Assembly: GCF_030268965.1 (NCBI RefSeq)
Contig: NZ_BSSE01000043.1
Location: forward strand, 1 to 38,322
DNA: 38,322 nucleotides
DNA from: Microtetraspora sp. NBRC 16547
GTDB lineage: Bacteria > Actinomycetota > Actinomycetes > Streptosporangiales > Streptosporangiaceae
Direction of reading: 5' to 3'
Shown: piece by piece, positions 7,644-15,251 of the stretch
Numbering within the stretch: position 1 is the first letter of the stretch
Layout: every line of letters begins with the position of its first letter
Notes under the pieces: generated by a model
Databases searched by the model: none
Told to the model about the DNA's origin: nothing
What the model saw: only the letters and a program-made list of their open reading frames with translations
Translations under genes and position numbers: made by a program

Positions 7644-7889
7644 GTGTACAAGCTCATCGTTGATCCAGTCGCCGAAGAGCAGATCGCTGCACTACCTGAC
7701 GAAGCACTTCGACCCCTCGCGGAGTTATTCACGCTTCTCGAGACCGCCCCTTGGAGCGGGACACCGTACAACTCGGCCAAACCCAAAGCGAACATGCTTA
7801 CCCACGCCTTCGGCGAACGCGGTCTCGCTACCTACGTCGCCCTGGAGCACCAGCGGGAGACCTATCTCGTTCGCATCGAATGGCCGTAG
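7644..7889 (+). CDS. RelE/ParE-like toxin
   Basis: 81 residues with the compact alpha-beta layout of the RelE/ParE superfamily: YKLIVDPVAEEQIAALPDEALRPLAELFTLLE forms the leading strand and two helices, followed by PWSG and a beta region ending with YLVRIEWP. Members act as ribosome-dependent mRNases or gyrase inhibitors, and which applies cannot be seen here. The GTG start is directly after the antitoxin stop, implying translational coupling. The pair lies between two tRNA-Gly att copies 999 bp apart. Confidence 0.75.
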   Translation: MYKLIVDPVAEEQIAALPDEALRPLAELFTLLETAPWSGTPYNSAKPKANMLTHAFGERGLATYVALEHQRETYLVRIEWP

Positions 7890-7906
7890 CTCTCGGCGAG
7901 CGTGAG

Positions 7907-8071
7907 CGTGCCCGTTGCGTGCCCGTACGATCAGCGCCCAACAGGGAATCACAGGGACTCACGGTCACTCGATCGACATAAGCCCAGGTGACCCTCGCCC
8001 AGTTCAGAGAGCATGGTCTTGAAAGACTTCCCAAGCTGACGGCGCGGGTTCGACTCCCGTCACCTGCTCCA
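7907..8071 (+). repeat. attR-like scar 3: arm repeats plus tRNA-Gly(CCC) 3' half
   Basis: Arm-type tandem repeat CGTGCCCGTTG/CGTGCCCGTAC at 7907-7928, a variant of the CCATT type seen in copies 1 and 2, and 121 bp between repeat start and core. The core 8028-8071 runs TTCCCAAGCTGAC through the T-arm to CACCTGCTCCA, with one acceptor change (CACCTGC for CACCCGC). GCATGGTCTTGAAAGA precedes it, close to GCATGATCTTGAAAGA at copy 4. No 5' tRNA half is present. Confidence 0.8.
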
Positions 8072-8077
8072 GGAGCG

Positions 8078-8115
8078 AAGGCCCAGGCCAGGGACACATT
8101 CCGGACCCGGGCCTT
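8078..8115 (+). terminator. tRNA-Gly terminator-like hairpin, copy 2
   Basis: Nearly identical to 7079-7116: stem AAGGCCC/GGGCCTT with an inner helix, six bases after the CCA end of att copy 3. It confirms that the duplicated block includes genuine 3' flank of the tRNA gene. It may also end transcripts of the toxin-antitoxin pair. Confidence 0.75.
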
Positions 8116-8156
8116 GATCGCTCTTACAGACTTCCTCACCCACGTGCCAGACCAGT

Positions 8157-8390
8157 TCAAGAGCGGGGTGTGAAGGACAGCAGGTCGCCGGGCTGGCAGT
8201 CGAGGACCTCGCAGATCTTGCTCAGCGTGGAGAACCGGATCGCCTTCGCGCGGTTGTTCTTAAGGATCGACAGGTTCACGTTGGTGATCCCCACCTTGTC
8301 GGCCAGCTCGACCACCGTCATACCGCGCTCTTCGAGCAACCGATCCAGATGTACCTCGATGCCGTGCTCAGGGCTTTCAGCGGGCGACAT
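8157..8390 (-). CDS. XRE-family helix-turn-helix regulator (YozG-like)
   Basis: 77 residues, an acidic N-terminus and one HTH: DRLLEERGMTVVELADKVGITNVNLSILKNNRAKAIRFSTLSKICEVLDCQPGDLL. The RAKAIRFSTL and CEVLDCQPGDLL parts are typical of short YozG-like regulators found beside DUF2975 membrane proteins. The ATG overlaps the stop of that membrane gene by four bases (ATGA), so both are read from one message and autoregulation is likely. The three operators upstream of the pair at 9105-9151 are candidate binding sites. Confidence 0.9.
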   Translation of the reverse strand: MSPAESPEHGIEVHLDRLLEERGMTVVELADKVGITNVNLSILKNNRAKAIRFSTLSKICEVLDCQPGDLLSFTPRS

Positions 8391-9091
8391 CAGACAGTTC
8401 CTTCGAGTTCCTCGCGCATGTGCGCGCCGACGCGGACTACCTTCGACATGACTACGAACCCTAGTCCGGCAAGCACGGACGCCCACGGGACGTCCCAGCC
8501 GAACAGGGCCATCTCCCATACTCTCCTGACGGAGCCGGCCACCATCGATACGGCCAGCCCGGTCTCAACGACAGCCGCGTACAGCGACGCCGCGACTGCG
8601 CCGATGATGAGGAACGCGCCGAGGAACCGCAGCCTGGCGACGACCACCTCATCGAAACCGCTCTCCCGCCGCGCGCGTCCGATCAGCCGGTCGAGGAGGA
8701 AGAGCGCGACGAGCAGCATAAGCGGGGTGGCGAACCTCGACGTCTGATAGAGCAACTGCGTGCCGAAGCTGGAGTCGTCCTTGCAGATCCGGGGCAGCGG
8801 GTGGGCGAACTCGACTCCACTCCGCACGGGGTAGGGGTTGTCGTCGATGGTGCTGCTCGCCGCCAGGGCCTTCATGCGTTGGGGGTTCTCGAAGATGTTT
8901 CCCTTCACGGCGCCGATGCCCGGCGATGCCACGCACACCAGGCTCTGGGCGCCGCGGGAACCGAAGGCGTTCTCTCCGCCGGTCAAGGCCGCACGACCGA
9001 CCTCATAGACCGTCATGGCGGCGAACAGCACCAGGAGAAGGCGGACGGCGATCGCCGTCCGCTTCAGGAGGGTGGGCCTGTCGAGGGACAC
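8390..9091 (-). CDS. DUF2975-domain membrane protein
   Basis: 233 residues from a GTG at 9091 with GGAG eight bases upstream; longer in-frame readings are antisense to the regulator gene at 9233. The N-terminal membrane helix (about 12-33) is followed by an extracytoplasmic loop of about 85 residues with two Cys (LVCVAS, RICKDD), then three more helices (about 120-136, 157-177 and 200-217). This matches DUF2975 proteins, which are commonly co-transcribed with YozG-like XRE regulators. The role is unknown, possibly membrane sensing that modulates the regulator. Confidence 0.8.
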   Translation of the reverse strand: MSLDRPTLLKRTAIAVRLLLVLFAAMTVYEVGRAALTGGENAFGSRGAQSLVCVASPGIGAVKGNIFENPQRMKALAASSTIDDNPYPVRSGVEFAHPLPRICKDDSSFGTQLLYQTSRFATPLMLLVALFLLDRLIGRARRESGFDEVVVARLRFLGAFLIIGAVAASLYAAVVETGLAVSMVAGSVRRVWEMALFGWDVPWASVLAGLGFVVMSKVVRVGAHMREELEGTV

Positions 9092-9104
9092 AGCAGCGAC
9101 TCCA

Positions 9105-9151
9105 TATCGTTGGTCGATATTATCGTTCGTCGATGCTATCGATAAACGATA
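9105..9151. promoter_or_regulatory. Three phased 15-bp operators (TATCG-N5-CGATA)
   Basis: TATCGTTGGTCGATA (9105), TATCGTTCGTCGATG (9121) and TATCGATAAACGATA (9137) repeat at an exact 16-bp period. Each is an inverted repeat with a 5-bp spacer. They begin 14 bp upstream of the GTG of the DUF2975/XRE operon and about 80 bp from the divergent regulator at 9233. The most likely ligand is the XRE protein encoded at 8157. Confidence 0.8.
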
Positions 9152-9220
9152 AAGAGTCAAGCGGGGTCCCGTCGTCCCGATGCAGGCCCCCGAGCTGGTC
9201 CCGAGCAGCTCGGCGAAGCC

Positions 9221-9232
9221 TAGACTTTCGCT
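9221..9232 (+). promoter_or_regulatory. Probable -10 box and leaderless start
   Basis: TAGACT at 9221-9226 lies six bases before the ATG at 9233 with no ribosome-binding site between them. That spacing puts transcription start on or next to the ATG, a leaderless arrangement common in actinomycetes. No good -35 is visible. Confidence 0.45.
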
Positions 9233-12200
9233 ATGCCGATCTACCTGAGCCTGCTCGACGGTGTGCGGTGGCAAGGGCAGCCGGTGGTCGGCGAAAGGGC
9301 TCAGGCGCTGCTCGCAGCTCTCGCACTCGCCTGCCGGACCGTGAACGCGGATCGGCTCGTCGCGGAGGTGTGGGGGGACGACGAACCAGCCAATCCAGCG
9401 AAAGCGCTGCAGGTCCTGGTGTCTCGGACCAGGTCGGTCGTGGGGTCGGAGGCGCTGGTCACGAAAGAGGGCGGCTACCGGCTCGAGGTTCCGGCCGACC
9501 GGATCGACGCCGTCCGGCTGCACGATCTGGCCGGCCGGGCGCGGGCGCTGCTCGTCGAGAATCCGGCCACGGCAGCCGCGGTGGCGGAGGAGGCGCTCGC
9601 GCTGGGCGTCGGGGCGCTGCCACCCGAGGGCGGCGGCCCGCTGGCCGAGGTTCGCCGGCGCGCGGAACGCGACCTGGCGTCCGCGCGGCTCGTGCTCGCC
9701 CGGGCCCGGAGCCGGAGCGGCGACCACGGCCCCGCCCTGCCCGGGCTCGAGGAGGCCGTGCGCGTCCACCCCGAGGACGAGGGGCTGCTCGCCGACCTCC
9801 TGCGCAGCGAGGCGGCGGTGCGCGGGACGGGCGCCGCGCTGGGCCGCTTCGAGCGCTACCGGTCGGACCTGCGTGCGCGGATCGGCGCCGACGTCGGCCC
9901 GGAGCTGCGGCGGGTCCACCAGGAGCTGCTGGCGCTCGACAGCCCCGTACGTGCCGGCGTGCGGTTCGACACGACCCCGCTGCTCGGCCGCGACGACGAC
10001 CTCCGACGGGTGCGGGCGCTGCTCGCCACCTCCCGGGTGGTCTCGATCCTCGGCCCGGGCGGGCTCGGCAAGACCCGGCTCGCCCATGCCGTCGCCCGCG
10101 AGGCCCCGCAGCCGGTGGTGCACTTCGTCGAGCTGGTCGGCGTGACCGCGCCCGAGGACGTGGTCGGCGAGGTCGGGTCGGCGCTCGGCGTCCGCGACTC
10201 GGTGACCGGACGCCGCACACTCACCCCGCGGCAGCGCGCCGACGTCCGCGCCCGGATCGCCCAGCAGCTCGACCTGGCCCCGACGCTGCTGGTGCTCGAC
10301 AACTGCGAGCATCTGGTGGAGGCTGTCGCCGATCTGGTCGCCTATCTGACCGCGACCACGCGGGAGCTGCGCGTCCTCACCACGACCCGCTCGCCGCTGG
10401 CGATCGCCGCCGAACGCGTCTACCCGCTGCCCCAGCTGGGAACCGGCGACGCCGTCGAGCTGTTCCGCGACCGCGCGACCGCGGCCCGGCCCGGCGTACG
10501 CCTCGACGAGAAGGACGTGCGCGCCGTCGTGGCCCGCCTGGACGGCCTGCCGCTCACGATCGAACTGGCCGCCGCGAAGGTGAGGGTGATGTCACCGGTC
10601 GAGATCGCCCGCCGGCTGGAGGACAGGTTCGCGCTGCTGCGCGGCGGCGACCGGAGCGCGCCTTCCCGGCACCAGACACTGCTGGCGGTGATCGACTGGT
10701 CCTGGAACCTTCTCGGTGAGCGGCAGCGCCGGGCCCTGCGCCGCCTCTCGGCCTTCCCGGACGGCTTCGCCCTCGACGCGGCGGAGGAGGTGCTCGGCGG
10801 CGACGCTCTCGGCGACATCGAGGAGCTCGTGGAGCAGTCCCTGCTCACCGTCGTGGAGACGGCCGACGGCGTCAGGTACCGCATGCTGGAGACGGTGCGC
10901 GAGTTCGGCCGGGTACGGCTGGACTCGGCCGGCGAGGCCGCCGAGGCGCGGGCCGCCGTGCGCGCGTGGGCCGTCGGTTACGCCCACCGGTACGGCGTCC
11001 GGCTGTACTCGCCGGAGCAGGTCCACGCGATGGACCGACTGCGTTCGGAGGAGACGAACCTCGCCGACATCCTGCGCGAGGCCCTCGCCGACCCCGACCC
11101 CGAAGCGGTGGTGGTGCTGTTCTCCACTCTGGACGGCTACTGGACGATCCGCGGGGACTATCCGCGCGGCATCGTCCTCACCCCGGCCGTCGCCGCCGCG
11201 CTGACCGGCTGGACGCCGCCGCCCCGGCTCCTCGACCGGGCCCGGGTGGCCCTGAGCATGGCACTGTTCAACACCGTCATGGTCTCCGCCGAAGAGATCG
11301 GGGGGCTGGCACAGATGTTGTCCGCGCTGGGCGCCGACTCGGCGAACCCGGCCATCCGGGCGCTGGTGACCGCACTGCTCACCACAGTGGCGAACTCCGA
11401 GAACGGCTTCGACACGCTGATCGCCGATCCCGACCCCATGATCCGCCAGGTCGCGCTGCACTGGCTGAGCCACGGCCGGGAGAACGCCGGCGACCCGGTC
11501 GGCGCGATCGAAGCGGCCCGGGCCGCCCTCCAGCTCGTCGATGACGACGGCGGTCCCTGGCGTCGGGCGGTGCTGCACACCCAGCTGGCCGGCCTGTACG
11601 CGCACCTCGGTGACTCCGCGTCGGCCTCCGGACACGCCACCGAGGCGCTCCCGGTGCTCGAACGCCTCGGGGCGGTGGACGACGCCATCCAGCTCCGCGC
11701 CGCCCTCGCCATGGCGGCGCTCACTGAGGGGCGCCGCGACGAGGCCGCACGGATGATCGACGACCTGGAGGCGCTCGCCTCCCACGGCACCTACGGCGGG
11801 ATCCTGTCGGCCGCCGCCGGCAGAGCCCAACTGGCCCTGGTCGACGGCGACATCGCCGAGGGACTGCGGCGGCACCGCGAGACCGCCGAGGTGCTCCGGA
11901 ACCTGCGCGTCCCGGGCACGCCGGACGGTTTCACACCGTGGACCATCCTGGGCGAGGTCATCGCGCTCTCGGCGTTCGCGCAGTACGGCGAGGGCGACGA
12001 CGGCGCGGACTTCTTCGAGTCGCTGCGGACCAAGGTCCTGATCATGTTCGGCCCGGACCACACGTTCAGGGACTACCCCTTGGTGGGGATGGTGCTCGCC
12101 GGGCTGGGCATCTGGGGCCTGCTGAAGGGAGCGCTGCCCGCCGAGGAGGGGGTCCGGCTGCTCGTGCTCGCCGACCGGTTCGCCTACAACCGGTTCACCC

Positions 12201-12343
12201 CGACAATGCAGTGGTCGGTGCTGTCCGCGCACGCCGAACGGATCGCCCCCGGCGTCATATCCCGGATCGAGGCCGAATACGGTGAACGACGCGGCCCCGA
12301 CCTGCTGGCCGAGGCCCATGCCGTCCTGGAGCGGGTGGTCTGA
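9233..12343 (+). CDS. AfsR/SARP-type regulator with BTAD and NTPase domains
   Basis: 1036 residues. The N-terminal winged helix (about 1-85, with RLVAEVWGDDEPANPAKALQ then EALVTKEGGYRLEV) is followed by a bacterial transcriptional activation domain (about 90-235). Next comes an NB-ARC/AAA-like NTPase with Walker A GPGGLGKT (274-281) and Walker B LLVLDNCEH (Asp356), a helical region with DWSWNLLGERQR, and a C-terminal helical-repeat region of about 450 residues. Such proteins activate secondary metabolism or transport genes by binding direct repeats. It is convergent with the DrrAB exporter, whose promoter holds 11-bp direct repeats. Full length for the family, with no frameshift seen. Confidence 0.9.
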   Translation: MPIYLSLLDGVRWQGQPVVGERAQALLAALALACRTVNADRLVAEVWGDDEPANPAKALQVLVSRTRSVVGSEALVTKEGGYRLEVPADRIDAVRLHDLAGRARALLVENPATAAAVAEEALALGVGALPPEGGGPLAEVRRRAERDLASARLVLARARSRSGDHGPALPGLEEAVRVHPEDEGLLADLLRSEAAVRGTGAALGRFERYRSDLRARIGADVGPELRRVHQELLALDSPVRAGVRFDTTPLLGRDDDLRRVRALLATSRVVSILGPGGLGKTRLAHAVAREAPQPVVHFVELVGVTAPEDVVGEVGSALGVRDSVTGRRTLTPRQRADVRARIAQQLDLAPTLLVLDNCEHLVEAVADLVAYLTATTRELRVLTTTRSPLAIAAERVYPLPQLGTGDAVELFRDRATAARPGVRLDEKDVRAVVARLDGLPLTIELAAAKVRVMSPVEIARRLEDRFALLRGGDRSAPSRHQTLLAVIDWSWNLLGERQRRALRRLSAFPDGFALDAAEEVLGGDALGDIEELVEQSLLTVVETADGVRYRMLETVREFGRVRLDSAGEAAEARAAVRAWAVGYAHRYGVRLYSPEQVHAMDRLRSEETNLADILREALADPDPEAVVVLFSTLDGYWTIRGDYPRGIVLTPAVAAALTGWTPPPRLLDRARVALSMALFNTVMVSAEEIGGLAQMLSALGADSANPAIRALVTALLTTVANSENGFDTLIADPDPMIRQVALHWLSHGRENAGDPVGAIEAARAALQLVDDDGGPWRRAVLHTQLAGLYAHLGDSASASGHATEALPVLERLGAVDDAIQLRAALAMAALTEGRRDEAARMIDDLEALASHGTYGGILSAAAGRAQLALVDGDIAEGLRRHRETAEVLRNLRVPGTPDGFTPWTILGEVIALSAFAQYGEGDDGADFFESLRTKVLIMFGPDHTFRDYPLVGMVLAGLGIWGLLKGALPAEEGVRLLVLADRFAYNRFTPTMQWSVLSAHAERIAPGVISRIEAEYGERRGPDLLAEAHAVLERVV

Positions 12344-12347
12344 CACC

Positions 12348-12369
12348 GTCTACATCTTGTCTACATCTT
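12348..12369. repeat. 11-bp tandem duplication at a gene end
   Basis: GTCTACATCTT occurs twice in a row between two convergent genes. The duplicated unit contains the last codons and stop of the ABC permease (minus strand), so a second copy of its stop region lies just downstream. Probably a slippage event. Confidence 0.7.
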
Positions 12370-13212
12370 GCGGGAGTACGAACGGACCGCCAGTGGAGCG
12401 AAGACCGCAACGACGACCACGCAGCCGATGACCGCCCAGCCGACCTCGGCCGTCACGGCCCCGTCGTTGAACAGGTCGCGTACCGCGGAGACGACATGCG
12501 ACACCGGGTTGACCTTCACGAACGCCTGCAGCCACCCGGGCAGCGTCTCGGCGGGGACGAAGGCGTTGGACAGGAAGGTGAGCGGGAACATGATCATCAT
12601 CGAGATGCCCTGGACGCTCTGCGCGGAACGCGCCATCGTGCCCAGCCAGGTGAAGATCCACGCCAATGACCAGCCCGCGATCACCGTGAGTACGATGCCG
12701 CCGACGCAGCCGAGAACACCGCCGCCGGGGCGGTAACCGATGGCCAGGCCGGCGACGAGCGTCAGCACCGACGCGAGACCGTAACGGATCAGGTCGGCGA
12801 TCATCGGCCCGGCCAGGGGGGCGATCCGCGCGATCGGCAGGGACTTGAAGCGGTCGAACACCCCCTTGTCCATGTCTTCGCGCAACTGCACGCCGGTCGC
12901 CATACAGACGGTCAGGGCCGTCTGGGCGAGGATGCCCGGGATCAGTACCGGCAGGTAGTCCGACACGCTTCCGGAGATCGCGCCGCCGAAGATGAACGCG
13001 AACATCGCGGTGAACAGCAGCGGCTGGATGAGGACGTCGAAGAACTGCTCGGGCTTGCGGCGCATCTTCTTCAGGGCTCGCCGTGCCATCGCCAGGATCT
13101 GAACCCAGGTCTCCTGGACCGAGCTGCGGGCCGTGGTGCGGGCGACCACGGCGGACGGGTCGATGCGGCGAGGGGTGAGAGGGGTCGTGGTCATGGTGCT
13201 CGTGGTGGTCAT
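12361..13212 (-). CDS. DrrB-type ABC-2 transporter permease
   Basis: 283 residues. A cytoplasmic N-terminus (about 1-55) leads into about six membrane helices. Recognisable ABC-2 features are RKPEQFFDVLIQPLLFTAMFAFIFGGAI, DMDKGVFDRFKSLPI in the coupling region, and MMIMFPLTFLSNAFVPAETLPGWLQAFVKVNPVSHVV, the hallmark of DrrB/NodJ-like permeases. The ATG overlaps the stop of the ATPase gene by four bases (ATGA), so the two are coupled. Together they should form a heterotetrameric exporter for a drug-like or lipid substrate; the substrate is not deducible. Confidence 0.93.
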   Translation of the reverse strand: MTTTSTMTTTPLTPRRIDPSAVVARTTARSSVQETWVQILAMARRALKKMRRKPEQFFDVLIQPLLFTAMFAFIFGGAISGSVSDYLPVLIPGILAQTALTVCMATGVQLREDMDKGVFDRFKSLPIARIAPLAGPMIADLIRYGLASVLTLVAGLAIGYRPGGGVLGCVGGIVLTVIAGWSLAWIFTWLGTMARSAQSVQGISMMIMFPLTFLSNAFVPAETLPGWLQAFVKVNPVSHVVSAVRDLFNDGAVTAEVGWAVIGCVVVVAVFAPLAVRSYSRKM

Positions 13213-14180
13213 CGGGCCGCCTCCATCTGGGGTTCGTCGTCGGCGCCGTGGCCGGTCAGCGCCAGGAAGACCTCGTCCAGCGTCGGTTTGGCGACGCTCA
13301 CCGAGGAGATGCCGAGGCCGGCTTCCCGCAGGCCGATCAGGACGTCCGCGGCCCGGTTGGGGTCGGGGAGGGGGATGTTCATGCGTCCTGATTCCGGGGT
13401 CAGGACCGGTTCCTCGCCCAGCAGCCGGCGGACGACGTTCGCGGCCAGGACGGTGTCGGAGCCATCGGCGAGGTTGAGCTGCAGGGTCGAGTCGCCGACC
13501 TGGGTCTTCAGGGCGTCGGGGGTGTCCTCGGCGACCTTTCGGCCTCGGTCGATCACGGCTACGCGGTCGGCCAGTTGGTCGGCCTCGTCCAGGTATTGGG
13601 TGGTAAGGAGGATCGTGGAGCCGTCGGTGACCAGCTCGCGGATGGTGTCCCACATCTGGCCCCGGGTTCGTGGATCAAGGCCGGTCGTGGGCTCGTCCAG
13701 GAAGATCAGGGGTGGGCGGGTGATCAGGCTCGACGCGAGGTCCAGGCGGCGGCGCATACCGCCGCTGAACTGGGACAGGGGACGGTCGGCCGCCTCCTGG
13801 AGGCCGAAGCGTTCGAGCAGCTCGACGGCGATGGTCTTGGCTCGGGTGCCGGTCAGGCCCTGTAGACGGGCGAACAGCCAGAGGTTCTCCCGGGCGGTCA
13901 GGTCCTCGTCCACCGAGGCGTACTGGCCGGTGACGCCTACCAGCTGCCGGATGCGGTGGGGTTCCCGCCGGACGTCGACGCCGAAGATCTCCGCGTGACC
14001 GCCGTCGATCGGGAGCAGGGTGGCGAGCATCCGGAGCATCGTGGTCTTACCCGCTCCGTTGGGGCCCAGGACTCCGAAGATCTCGCCTTGCCGTACGTGA
14101 AGGTCGATTCCATCCACGGCCCGGAAGTCTCCGAAGTTCTTGACCAGACTGTCGGCCCGGACCGCACTGAGGTCCGCCAT
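13209..14180 (-). CDS. DrrA-type ABC transporter ATP-binding protein
   Basis: 323 residues, daunorubicin-resistance ATPase family. Walker A GPNGAGKT (39-46), Q-loop near VTGQYASVDEDLT, signature LSQFSGGMRRR (135-145), Walker B LIFLDEPTTGLDP (158-170), and a distal TTQYLDEADQLADR. The C-terminal DUF4162-like region ends with KPTLDEVFLALTG, typical of DrrA. It powers the permease encoded downstream. The ATG at 14180 is preceded by an upstream region with three 11-bp direct repeats 61-93 bp away, suggesting activation by a SARP- or PhoP-like regulator. Confidence 0.95.
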   Translation of the reverse strand: MADLSAVRADSLVKNFGDFRAVDGIDLHVRQGEIFGVLGPNGAGKTTMLRMLATLLPIDGGHAEIFGVDVRREPHRIRQLVGVTGQYASVDEDLTARENLWLFARLQGLTGTRAKTIAVELLERFGLQEAADRPLSQFSGGMRRRLDLASSLITRPPLIFLDEPTTGLDPRTRGQMWDTIRELVTDGSTILLTTQYLDEADQLADRVAVIDRGRKVAEDTPDALKTQVGDSTLQLNLADGSDTVLAANVVRRLLGEEPVLTPESGRMNIPLPDPNRAADVLIGLREAGLGISSVSVAKPTLDEVFLALTGHGADDEPQMEAAR

Positions 14181-14625
14181 GACGCGTCTCCTCTCTCCGC
14201 CGGGTACCTCCCGGCGTCCGAGGAGAGCTTCTGCCTTGTCGGCTTCATCGCGGCTTCACGGTGGTTTCACCTCTGACCTGGCGGTTTCACCGGCTCCGGT
14301 GTCCTTCTCCACTACGGCATGTCTTCGCCATCCGCGGCAACATCTTCACCGTCCGAGAGAAGGGCCCGCGCGCTGTCCCCACGTCGTCGAGGCGATGCGC
14401 AATGCTATGAGACCCGCTCCCGCTCTTCTCGGAGCTGACAGACCTCCGGACGCAGCCGGGCGACCCGGCGGACCGCCCATACGCTGGGCTTGCTGGCTCC
14501 ACGATGACGCTGGGTTATCCCGACGTTCCCATCAGCCATCTCTATCGGCCCACGACGGCTAAGCTCGACGGCAGATGCCTCGGCTCGCTTACCCGAGCCG
14601 AGGGTGAACGTGAGGAGGTAGCGGC
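14181..14625. other. Intergenic region upstream of drrA-like gene
   Basis: 445 bp without a supportable gene; weak reading frames here lack ribosome-binding sites and recognisable domains. It must hold the promoter of the minus-strand exporter operon (including the repeats at 14241-14291) and, at the right end, that of the DUF6247 gene, whose ATG is preceded by GTGAGGAGGTAG. Confidence 0.6.
14241..14291. promoter_or_regulatory. 11-bp direct repeats (GGYTTCAYSG)
   Basis: GGCTTCATCGC, GGCTTCACGGT and GGTTTCACCTC follow each other without gaps from 14241 to 14273; a further GGTTTCACC lies at 14283. The 11-bp period resembles PHO boxes and AfsR/SARP sites of actinomycetes. The position, 61-93 bp upstream of the exporter start, suits an activator. 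Confidence 0.65.
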
Positions 14626-14997
14626 ATGACCGCCGAGCCGCACGAACTGATCAGCGTTAGGACGCCTGAACAGATCGTGGAGTCCCTAAAGGTCGACCGT
14701 AGTCCGCGTAACATCCGCGCTTGCCTTCCTCCTAGCGATCACGACTACTTCGACAGGGACTACCGGCGGGCCATGGCCAAGGCCACCGAGGAACTGGACC
14801 TCACGCCCGTCAACGCCCTGCTCGCTCATTGGTGGCACATGGCCAGGATGAAGGCAACCGGGGAGTACGAAGCGGTCCTGGAACACGGGGCTCGCATCCA
14901 AGAGCAGATCGAACGTGGCGAATACGTCCCGGGGCGACCGTTGCGGGAGGTTCTTGCCGAACGTGCATCCGAACTCGGCGTGGAACTCAACCTTTAG
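14626..14997 (+). CDS. DUF6247-family protein, probable orphan antitoxin
   Basis: 123 residues. It matches the gene at 7311 in layout: PRNIRACLPPSDHDYFDRDYRRAMAKATEELDLTPVNALLAHWWHMA, then GEYVPGRPLREVLAERASELGVELNL. A good ribosome-binding site (GAGGAGGTAG) lies eight bases before the ATG. Its stop is directly followed by an ATG that begins a toxin-like sequence, but that partner is cut short after about 26 recognisable residues. The antitoxin therefore seems to have outlived its toxin. It might still buffer related toxins or act as a DNA-binding protein. Confidence 0.8.
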   Translation: MTAEPHELISVRTPEQIVESLKVDRSPRNIRACLPPSDHDYFDRDYRRAMAKATEELDLTPVNALLAHWWHMARMKATGEYEAVLEHGARIQEQIERGEYVPGRPLREVLAERASELGVELNL

Positions 14998-15111
14998 ATG
15001 TATACGGTCAGCAGGAGCAAGCAAGTAGACGAGCAGATCGCCGCACTTCCCGCCGAAGCGCTCGCAGCGTTCCACGAGGAGAGGTCCCGGCCAGCACGGA
15101 TTCCGCTGTAG
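14998..15111 (+). pseudogene. Decayed RelE/ParE-like toxin
   Basis: A 37-codon frame starting at the ATG directly after the DUF6247 stop. MYTVSRSKQVDEQIAALPAEALAAFHE aligns with the start of the intact toxin at 7644 (MYKLIVDPVAEEQIAALPDEALRPLAE), then the match is lost and a TAG follows. About half or more of the toxin fold is missing, so it should be inactive. Confidence 0.7.
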
Positions 15112-15130
15112 CTCGGCGAGAAACATCGTA

Positions 15131-15147
15131 TTAGGGAGAAGCCCTAA
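15131..15147. promoter_or_regulatory. Inverted repeat TTAGGG-N5-CCCTAA
   Basis: A perfect 6-bp inverted repeat with a 5-base spacer, followed by another CCCTAA-type half-site (GACCCTAACC) near 15155. It lies about 105 bp upstream of the HD-domain gene, so it may be an operator. No regulator can be assigned. Confidence 0.35.
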
Positions 15148-15251
15148 CGATCGTTGACCCTAACCTGCGGCGTGAAGGGTATCCACCCCTCGGATTATCC
15201 GGCAGCTCCATGATCTTGGGGCGTCACGACCGCTCTCGATGGGAGCCGCCC

